Positions 56,789-64,000 of a stretch of DNA of 64,000 nucleotides are shown one piece after another (position 1 is the stretch's first letter; each line of letters starts with the position of its first letter). Source of the DNA: Pinus tabuliformis (taxonomy: Eukaryota; Streptophyta; Pinopsida; Pinales; Pinaceae); assembly GCA_031772625.1 (NCBI GenBank), contig CM062817.1, forward strand, positions 952,280,842 through 952,344,841, written 5' to 3'. The position numbers and the translations under genes were made by a program. The notes under the pieces are model-generated. The model searched no databases and was not told the DNA's origin. It saw only the letters and a program-made list of their open reading frames with translations.

Positions 56789-58297
56789 TCCTATAGAATA
56801 AAGGATTTATTAACTCGTTCAGCTAAAATTATAATAAATATTATGTCATGACTTATTTAATATGTTTCAATGGAAGTATCTATCTCTTGGTTACGTTATA
56901 ATCTTGTAAATGAATTTCCTTGATGTTTCTCTCGAAGGACAGTTGTCATGCACACTTTGGAATTTCGTTGTTGATCCTACTCCTCACAGTTGTCATGAGT
57001 TCCACTGTCGAGAGCCTAGGGATTTCACCGGATGGTCTAGGGCTCTCCAAGGCAATTAAGGGGTAACTACCCCCTTCCTCACCTCTCTGTCTATTTCATC
57101 CACATCGTTTCCCGTTCGGGTCGAAGGCTCTTCCATCTACAGCTAACTTCAGGCTTCTTATACATAATCAGTGCTTGGTTACATGTTTCAGGTATACATA
57201 ATAATGCTTTTCAACCATAACTTTCCATCTATTCTTTATTTTTCTAATAAACTAACACCCCAGTTGCTATTCCATTTTTTTTTTGTGATGGCACCATAGA
57301 GGCAGTAACGGTTCTGGAGCCATTGGGTTAAACATGCAAGTATTCGTTTCACAACTTTCTATCAAAACTAGATTAGAAGCCTCGCCCCCTTTTTTTTAGA
57401 AAACGTATTCTCTTTAACTTAATTCATTAGCCTTCCTTGGAATTTGATGGGTGACTCCTATGTTTATTCTTACTTGAGTGTGGGGACATAAGCTCAGTCA
57501 GAAACCTTCCTAAGGTAATTATTGTACTCTGAATGCTATTTTATTTTACGCTCATACACGCTAGTTCAATTTCCAAATTAAACGGTTGTCTTCTTGTTAG
57601 AGTTTAGGCTTCATCGTCTCGCCTGCTCATATTGCGTTTTTGGCATTTTCTGTGTGTTGTGGCTTTCACCGTAAAAAGATGAATACGATTTTTATTTTGT
57701 TTACTCTCTTGCGAGATTTCCATATTATTTGTACCATCCTCCAAGTGTATTTTGTTTTTAGCTTTTTTCTCTTTCGATACTTGAGCAAGTCGATTTGAGC
57801 ATATGGCTCACTTAGGCTTTCAAAACAAGAAATGAAATATGATTTCTGGCACAACTAGCTTTTCGCTGCTATTTATACAGAGTGGTTTTTCCTAGAAAAT
57901 ATTGAGTTTTCGGCAGTTTGACGGTTATATTTTGTGTGTATAGGGCTTTAACTTAAGTTCATATAAATATAAATTTTACAACGTTCTAATGTTTTGTATG
58001 ATAGCTGGTAAAATTTTATTTACAAAATTCCTTTCGGCCATATACTTGTTTCAGTGCATTATTGGATATATTTTCATAATATAATTATATTCTCATTTAT
58101 TACCTTAAGAGTTTATAAAAATTTCTGGATTAGTAGTCAAAATGAAAGATAATATTGAATTTCCTTACCTTTTGAAAGGTGTTGCGAGCATTATTCACAA
58201 ATCAATTTTTTTTTTTTAATTAGTATTTTATCTTACTTTGCAAACAGGCATATTATTTTAAGTTTATTGGTAGTTCTTGATTTTTATGCTTTTTATA
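56789..58297. repeat. Second spacer family, copy D2, right part
   Basis: This resumes copy D2 after Copia-2 (ATAGA.TAAAGGATTTATTAACT, compare 36888) and stays colinear with D1 to ~38410 in D1, where the LINE tail begins. Shared blocks include AATTAAGGGGTAACTACC, the poly-T/C-rich pair and TTTTCCTAGAAAATATTGAGTTT-like text. No intact gene. Confidence 0.65.
56946..57136 (-). pseudogene. Frameshifted copy of the small spacer ORF (D2)
   Basis: This is the counterpart of 37037-37228. It starts MEEPSTRTGNDVDE and ends with KCA and a stop at the same place as D1, but is one base shorter (191 against 192), shifting the frame in the middle. Amino acid similarity on both sides of the shift is clear. 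Function unknown. Confidence 0.4.
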
Positions 58298-58305
58298 TTT
58301 TTTTT

Positions 58306-58978
58306 CTCTGCAAATACTAAATTCTATTAATTGTAAGGAAAAATATTTTTACATAGTGTCGAGGCCTGAGGAGACATAGTTTGAGAGCGCTTCAATAGAA
58401 CAGAACTACCCCCTTACAAATAGAAGATGGGGAGGCCAGTTACAAAGATCAAGAAATGGGGAGACCAGTTACAAAGATCAAGAAACCAGATAAAAGACAC
58501 AGAGAGTGACATATTTAGCCGAGAAAGAGAACTGAGCCACATAAACATAAAATCAATGCAAACCAACACAAAATGTATCACCAAATCCCCAACCGGAAGC
58601 CAAAAACAGTAGGTCATTAACGCAAAACCCTGACTGTGAGCCTTAAACATTAGCTGAAACAAAAAAATAAAGAGGCAGTCCCAGGTGGCACTACCTCTCC
58701 TTTGTTGTGCCGTGATTCTTCGCCTCAGCCAGACCTACATCGCCGGTTCTCCGACCTTCATTTCCGCCCAATTCACTGCCAGGTATAGCCATGGAATGGC
58801 TTGCTTCACCTTGAGTCCCTTCCTCAGCAGCAGGTCATGTATCTTCAAGGGGAGGAAGATTCTTGAGAAATTACTCCTGTGCAGACTTCTCATTTTTCCA
58901 ATTCTCCAGGTTGTCTTTGTCCGTGGAATGCTCACTTCTTGGGGAAGGATCAGGAGCAATGCAGGCCAGAGGAGAGAC
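58306..58978 (-). other. LINE 3' untranslated region
   Basis: Between the extra ORF and the T-run (58298-58305). It contains a ~30-bp direct repeat at ~58427-58480 (GGGGAG.CCAGTTACAAAGATC, twice). An opposite-strand frame at 58685-59107 overlaps the extra ORF and looks like a shadow. Confidence 0.55.
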
Positions 58979-59710
58979 CTAATTTTCCTCTTCCGAAAGA
59001 ATAATGGTGATGTGAGAAGTAATAAGGGGCCTGTTCAAATTACTTTGAAATTTAAAGTGCGTGGTTTGAAAGGCACTATTCGGAATAGGCTTACGACCAG
59101 AGCTTAAATATGGCCCAGCTTTGTGGACGAATGTTTGATTGAAGGGTTCCGGCATAGTTTCCATAGCGTGACCAGCCGGGGGATGCATGCGGCTGTCACG
59201 ACGCCCCCCTGAACGATGCCTCTTGCCCGAACGAACCATAAAGACAGACAGGTGGTAGGGCTCAGACAAATTATAAACAGGAGAGATGACGGAACAGAGT
59301 CGGGTGAGGCGAGAGGGATGCCCAATAGAACTTACAGACGACAGCACAATACAACCAATGCGTAAATCCAGAACAGGGGAGAACTTACCCTTGATAATGT
59401 TGGCCTGGAGCTCACGGCGGTGAACCAAAATCAGTCCATCACCAACAGCCTCTGCTAACCAGGTTCCGTTGCCAAGCGACTGAGCGTAAGGCATGATAAA
59501 AACGCTCAGGAGCAGCATGATTATAACTGAGAGAATTTTGCGATGATCAACGTAGTCCATTAATGCAGATCTGCAAACCAATCCATCATTAATACCTTCC
59601 CCCTGCTCGCATAAGGTTAAGTCTCGGGAAGCCACGCTGCTTTGAAGTTGGCAATACCAGGCTTTAATTCTCTGCATGCGGAGCATTATCGGTGATGGTG
59701 CCACGTGCAT
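58979..59710 (-). CDS. Unassigned 243-codon ORF downstream of the LINE RNase H
   Basis: An ATG ORF on the LINE strand that overlaps the last 47 bases of the RNase H in another frame. It has a hydrophobic segment (ILSVIIMLLLSVFIMPYA, possible membrane helix) and a basic Arg/His-rich C-terminal half (SGKRHRSGGRRDSRMH). I recognise no domain. It could be an extra LINE ORF, a captured gene fragment, or a chance open stretch; 243 codons without a stop would be unusual by chance while the neighbouring pol is full of stops. Confidence 0.35.
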   Translation of the reverse strand: MHVAPSPIMLRMQRIKAWYCQLQSSVASRDLTLCEQGEGINDGLVCRSALMDYVDHRKILSVIIMLLLSVFIMPYAQSLGNGTWLAEAVGDGLILVHRRELQANIIKGKFSPVLDLRIGCIVLSSVSSIGHPSRLTRLCSVISPVYNLSEPYHLSVFMVRSGKRHRSGGRRDSRMHPPAGHAMETMPEPFNQTFVHKAGPYLSSGRKPIPNSAFQTTHFKFQSNLNRPLITSHITIILSEEEN

Positions 59711-60226
59711 GCGGGAGTATTTCTTCGATCTCAGGCATTTCCTTCTGCACGAGATTATTGAAATCTAGGAGTTGAGATTCAGAAATTAAATTTGTGAGTG
59801 ATCCAACATGTAAATGCCTCCCACATTCAACTCCCATATTAGCTAAGAGGTCCGCAACTTTGTTCCCGTCCCTCCGAATGTGTTTCAAGGAGACTGCTCT
59901 GTGGGAGGAAAACCAGCGCTCAATATGCAGTAGCCGTTGTGCCATTCTCCAACTGTTACTGACCTTGGAGGAGGGGGAGCCCTGTAGAATTCTCAAGACC
60001 ACTTGGATGATGATTTGAGAGTGTCCTTCTATTAAATGAGGAAATAAATTCTTATCTTGCACTAAAAGTAGTCCCTGCCAAAGGCCTTCTAACTCCACTG
60101 AGTTATTGGTGTCCCACCCTTGGTGAGCCTAAGAAGGTTAAGATATGAGCTCCCTTATGAGCTCTGAAGATCCCTCAGCTAGAATTCCCTGGGTTACCCT
60201 TTGATGCACCATCAAAGTTTAGCTTA
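59664..60226 (-). pseudogene. LINE ORF2 RNase H
   Basis: The minus strand shows KLNFDGASKGNPG (~60186-60226), a stop, then GLWQGLLLVQDKN, LIEGHSQIIIQ and LKHIRRDGNKVADLLAN: the plant RVT_3 RNase H found at the C-terminus of many plant L1 elements. The usual EGDSQ reads EGHSQ, so a catalytic Asp is lost. At least two stops interrupt the N-terminal half. Confidence 0.82.
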
Positions 60227-60369
60227 TACATTTTCATGGGGGGAGGGAACCATTTCGCCGTTGAGGGACCTCTCGGAGGCTTTGTTCCTTTGATCAGTTG
60301 TTCTTGCTTTCTGTGGAAGTTCCAATTATTCCATACTGATTGTTCCTGTGGGATAGTGGGGAAATCCTC

Positions 60370-61653
60370 TTAGTACCATGTCTTAAGAGATATGGTTTCT
60401 TCAATGTTTTGATTGATGGTTTTCCATATGTCATCCAGCGATTTGGAATGATTTTTGAAAATTCTACCATTTCTCTCCTTCCATATGGCCCATATAACAA
60501 ATCCTGGGATGAGCTTCCAGAGAAAATTCAGGATCTTACTTTGAAAGGGGTGGGGGTCCCAGTTGCGCACAGTAGCAGATATATCTCCATTGGCTCCTCC
60601 TTCTTTTTGACAACGGAAACTGATTTTTTGCCAGAGCTTGTGTGCCAACGGACAGTGATACATGAGGTGTTCAATGGTTTCCTCTTCTTTTTTACAGTTG
60701 GGGCATATGGAGGGTCCACAGAAGTTTCTTTTTCTCATATTGTCCCAAGTGAGAATCCTTTTGTGACAGAGGAGCCAAAGAAAGGTAGACACTTTCGGCC
60801 AGATGGAGGGATCCCAAATTTTGCTCCAGAGTGGGTCCAGCCTCATTTGTTCCTTGATAAGTATATTGTAGGCCTCTCTAGTGGAGTAGGTTCCCTTTTC
60901 TTCATATCCCCATCTAAGAATGTCTTTTTCCTCAGAATGCTGAATTTTCCTTTTTATTAATTCTGTATCCAGTATTTGTTGGTCTTGCCTCGACCCCTGT
61001 CCTATGATTTGAGTCGCTTTGAGCCACTCTCTATAATCTTGGTGTGAGGTGTTGCGCCAGAAATTCCTCACCGTGTTTTGGGGGTGCATATCCTGTTCCA
61101 GAGGTGCATTTGGTGGGAAAAGGTCCCTGAGTTTGGGCAACTGTTGCCAAGAGTCATCCCAAAATCTGGCGTGATCACCATTCTTCACCTCCCAAAAGTT
61201 GTGCTGTTGTATGAGGTTCTTTTGTTGTTTGGCTGAGTTCCACATGATTGAGCCTATGCTGGTCTCTGATATTCTAATGAGTTCTTCCCTTGGACAATTT
61301 CCCACATATTTGGCTGTCCACAACAAGGCCCAAGGAGTGAGAGGTTCCGAAAGCCATTTCCACCAGATTCGAGCCCCCATAACAACATTGCTGTGAGAGG
61401 AGTCCCTCAATCCGATACCGCCTCCTTTCTTTGGAAGACAAGTGGTTTCCCATTTAACAAGAGCCCACTTGCGCCTAAGTCCACTGCTACCCCAGAGAAA
61501 CGATCTTTGGATCGATTTGATTTCTTTAAGAACCCATTTGGGAGCCGCAAGGATGGAGAAGAGGTATAAAGGCATAGCTTGAAGGACAACTTTAATAAGG
61601 ACGAGACGGCTAGCCATGTTAAGAGATCTATGAGTCCAAGAGGAGAGCCGCAT
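60370..61653 (-). pseudogene. LINE ORF2 C-terminal region with zf-RVT
   Basis: A 427-codon open frame. It begins WTHRSLNMASRLVLIKVVLQAMPLYL, usual after the L1 RT, and contains FLWGSSGLRRKWALVKWE and WKWLSEP. The zf-RVT domain has WPKVSTFLWLLCHKRILTWDN and CPNCKKEEETIEHLMYHC (Cys-x2-Cys ... His-x4-Cys). It ends FVIWAIWKERNGRIF. This is the longest open frame of the LINE. Confidence 0.9.
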
Positions 61654-61677
61654 TTCCAGATTATCTAGGAGGGTTCT

Positions 61678-62656
61678 CTAGGAAGAGTGCTTTAAGCCGG
61701 ATGCTATGAGCAGAGCGCCTAGATACGAGGAGGGAAGTTTAGCAGAGGAGAAGCCTAGGATGCGTAAAATGGTTGACTGAGTGACTGAGGGGGTATGAAA
61801 GAAGAAGATTTGAGATTTGGAGTGATTGATGGAGGCACCAGAGGCTTCCGAGAAGTCCGTCAAAAGAGTTTTGAGCTGTTGAGCCTCTTGGACTGAGGGA
61901 TGCCCAAAAAGCATATTATCATCAACAAATTGCTGATGAGTGAAAACAGGGGAGTTGTGAAAGGAGAGGCCTTTGAGACGGAAATATTGTTGAGCATGTC
62001 TGATACTTCACCCTAAACCCTCCGCCATAATGACAAACAAGAAAGGGGAGAGGGGGTCTCCCTGCCTGATACCACGAGTAGGATGAAAGGTTGCAGAGGG
62101 TATGCCATTAATTAAAATAGAGAAGAAGGAGGATGAGATGAGGCTTATAATCCATCGAACCCATGAAGCATCAAAACCAAACGCTGTAAGGATATTTTCA
62201 ATATACTTCCAGCTTAGGCTGTCAAAAGCTTTTGAAATATCTAGTTTGAGTAGCATACTTGGCTTCTTGGAGATCTTCAGAGAATGAATTATTTCATGAG
62301 TAAGGATGATCCCATCCGTGATCTGCCTTCCCCCAACATATCCAGATTTCTCAGGTGAGATGATGAGTGGAAGTAGGAGCTTGAGCCTGGAAGCTATAAT
62401 TTTAGAAATAATCTTATAGATTATGTTGCAGTTTTGGTCTGTACTTGTCAGGCTTGCTTGGCTGATCCACTTTGGGAACTAGGGCTATGAACGTATCATT
62501 TACCCCTGGAAACATCCAACGAAGAGAGCGAGACTCTTCAACCACCTGCCAAAATTCCATCTTGATTAGGCCCCAGAAATTATGGAAGAAATTAGAGGTG
62601 AATCCATCCGAGCCTGGGGCTTTGCCGGTTTTTAGTTGTCGTACTACAAGTTCCAC
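61678..62656 (-). pseudogene. LINE ORF2 reverse transcriptase
   Basis: The minus strand reads KTGKAPGSDGFTSNFF and FIALVPKVDQPSKPDKYRP (62414-62656), then KLDISKAFDSLSWKYI with the first catalytic Asp, RGIRQGDPLSPFLFVIMAE (62008-62256), a change of register, and the active site FVDDNMLFG (~61915-61942). SGASINHSKSQIFF and LGFSSAKLPSSYLG follow (61678-61914). In-frame stops separate these pieces. The RT copies LINE RNA at the nicked target. Confidence 0.9.
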
Positions 62657-62743
62657 TTCTTGGAGATCAACAGGCTTGAGGAGAATTTGATTATGCTCTT
62701 CTGTAATAAGTTTGGGAATATTGCGGGTAATTTTCTCTATGGC

Positions 62744-62995
62744 CTAAGATCTGTCCTTGTTTGGCTCTCTGTGCACCTGCTTGAAATAATTTAGAAGTTC
62801 AGTCTCTATTTCTTCATGCTTTTCCACTCTGATGCCCTGCTCGTTTTGAATATGAGTTATATTGTTATGCATCCCGCACTGGATTGTAGTGCTATGAAAG
62901 AACTTAGTGTTTTTCTCGCCATCTTTGAGCCACATGATCCTTGATTTTTGCCTCCACAACCTTTCTTCCCGCTTTTCCTTTTCTGCTAGTTGCAT
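62744..62995 (-). pseudogene. LINE ORF2 linker between endonuclease and RT
   Basis: An 83-codon stretch with [22 protein letters not shown], the conserved linker of plant L1 ORF2 just before the RT. It is bounded by stops on both sides. Confidence 0.8.
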
Positions 62996-63439
62996 TTCAA
63001 GGGTTTTCTCCTATTCAGCCAGATCCTCTGATCTGCCCGTTGTGATGATCTTCTCTTGTAGCTGCTTCATTTCCAATTCAATGTTTGCTTTCCCCTAAAA
63101 AATATTGCCAAATGAAGTGTGATTCCAGTGGTTGATCTTACCTTTTAGGTGCTTGAGCTTTTGTTGGAATTGGAACATTTTTTAGCCTTGAGGAGGATGG
63201 AAGATTTTCCATTCTGTATTGATTAATTTGTGGAAGTCCGGGTGGGTCATCAAGAAGGATTCAAAGTGGAAAGGCCTACGGATATTGTTTCCTGGTCAAG
63301 ACCACTGAAGGGAAATGGGCCAGTGATCAGAACCCGAGAAGGGCAGGATGGAGGCCGCAAAATCACCCCCAAGATGAATGGCATTGTTTGAGAGTATAAA
63401 TCTATCCAATCGAGAAGAGATTTGCTGGTTCCCTGTTCG

Positions 63440-64000
63440 TCAGTTGTTCCAAGTAAATACCCCATTATTGGAAGGGAGGTCGATAAGCCAGTTATTCTGG
63501 ATGAAGTCCTTCAAGAGGGATCCTTCCTGAGAACTTCTGCATCTGCCCCCTCTTTTTTCTTCCAGTCTTGTGATCATATTGAAGACGACTTCTGTGATCC
63601 ATAATGGGTGCAATCTGTTCTGGTTGAGAGCAGAAATGGACTTTAGGATCTCTGCTTTTCGAGATGTTTCCTGTGGAAAATAAACATTAGTTAAGAGCCC
63701 ATGTTGGTTTGTGCCTATGATATGAAAAATTTCTTGGAGGAAATTCCTGTGTGCATGAAAGTTGTTGAGCTTGATGGTTCTTGAGTCCCAAATAATGGCT
63801 AGGCCCCCCGAGGCACCATCCGCATCTACTGCTATGTTATGACTCCCGGGCCAGAATTTAGCAGCTAGTCTATCAAGTGCATTGGAATCACATTTTGTCT
63901 CTTGCAAGAATAAAACTTGAGGGTTTTCTTGCTTTATCATGTTCTTAAGGATTCGGGTTTTCCTGGGGCCATTTAGCCCTCTTATATTCAAAGAAATTAA
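63440..64000 (-). pseudogene. LINE ORF2 endonuclease (partial at window edge)
   Basis: The minus strand begins ISLNIRGLNG at the window edge, the conserved start of the L1 apurinic-type endonuclease. VLFLQETKCD (catalytic Glu), GASGGLAIIWD and VYFPQ follow. The enzyme nicks target DNA to prime reverse transcription. WITEVVFNMI marks a short deviation from the usual DFN motif (~63590); the frame ends near 63440 in SNNGVFTWNN. The domain C-terminus near 63250-63440 is in other registers. Confidence 0.88.

Larger units (their letters stand above)
58298..64000 (-). mobile_element. L1-type LINE, minus strand, ORF2 to 3' end (5' end outside)
   Basis: On the minus strand the order is AP endonuclease, linker, reverse transcriptase, zf-RVT, RNase H, an extra ORF, a 3' UTR and a short A-tail (T-run 58298-58305). 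It inserted into spacer copy D2, since D2 similarity to D1 ends at the T-run. ORF1 and the far target duplication are beyond the window. Several stops and frame changes break ORF2. Confidence 0.9.

Noticed and set aside
58685-59107. 140-codon plus-strand ORF within the LINE
   Set aside because: It is antisense to the 243-codon LINE-strand ORF and has no motif or promoter of its own. Most likely a shadow frame.
60340-60960. 206-codon plus-strand ORF at the LINE
   Set aside because: It is antisense to the well supported zf-RVT coding region. Shadow.

Overview
The window is plant nuclear DNA from a repeat-rich, probably large genome. The evidence is plant-type Ty1/copia and Ty3/gypsy chromovirus LTR retrotransposons primed by initiator tRNA-Met (TGGTATCAGAGC directly after the LTRs), L1-type LINEs with a C-terminal RNase H, and long AT-rich spacer DNA. 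A gymnosperm would fit, but the sequence does not prove it. I see no intact cellular gene, no rRNA and no functional tRNA. Every transposon coding region carries stop codons or frameshifts.

Layout, left to right: (1) 1-4930, 3' part of a copia element (Copia-1) with its 3' LTR. (2) 4931-7399, 16233-20137 and 33850-36680, one tandem array of long AT-rich units, each with a conserved minus-strand exon-like segment; transposons have split it. (3) ~7400-16232, an old LTR element, apparently non-autonomous and on the minus strand, containing a complete nested copia element (Copia-3, 9244-14214, target site duplication CTCTC). (4) 20143-33844, a composite chromovirus with the order LTR-internal-LTR-internal-LTR, flanked by a single 5-bp duplication GGTTA. 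(5) 35944-36459, a 5'-truncated LINE with a perfect 16-bp target duplication. (6) 36681-39525, 44581-48499 and 56789-58297, a second duplicated spacer family with a conserved ~63-codon minus-strand ORF. It is interrupted by Copia-4 (39531-44575, minus strand, duplication ACTAT, unusual LTR ends) and Copia-2 (48505-56788, plus strand, 1.5-kb LTRs, duplication TCCTA). (7) 58298-64000, a minus-strand LINE covering ORF2 from the start of its endonuclease to its 3' end.

The elements form a layered insertion history. By hand count, paired LTRs differ by about 2% (Copia-3), 3% (Copia-4) and 4-5% (Copia-2). The two chromovirus internal regions differ by about 2.6% over one 310-bp stretch. Many stop codons look like C-to-T or G-to-A changes, as expected from decay of methylated, silenced DNA. 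The features most worth following up are the three-LTR chromovirus and its dense CGGGTCCG motif array, the non-TG..CA LTR ends of Copia-4, the two duplicated spacer families with conserved minus-strand exon-like segments, an extra 243-codon ORF behind the LINE RNase H, and a tRNA-like foldback at 48360-48442. I found no convincing new molecular system beyond these.
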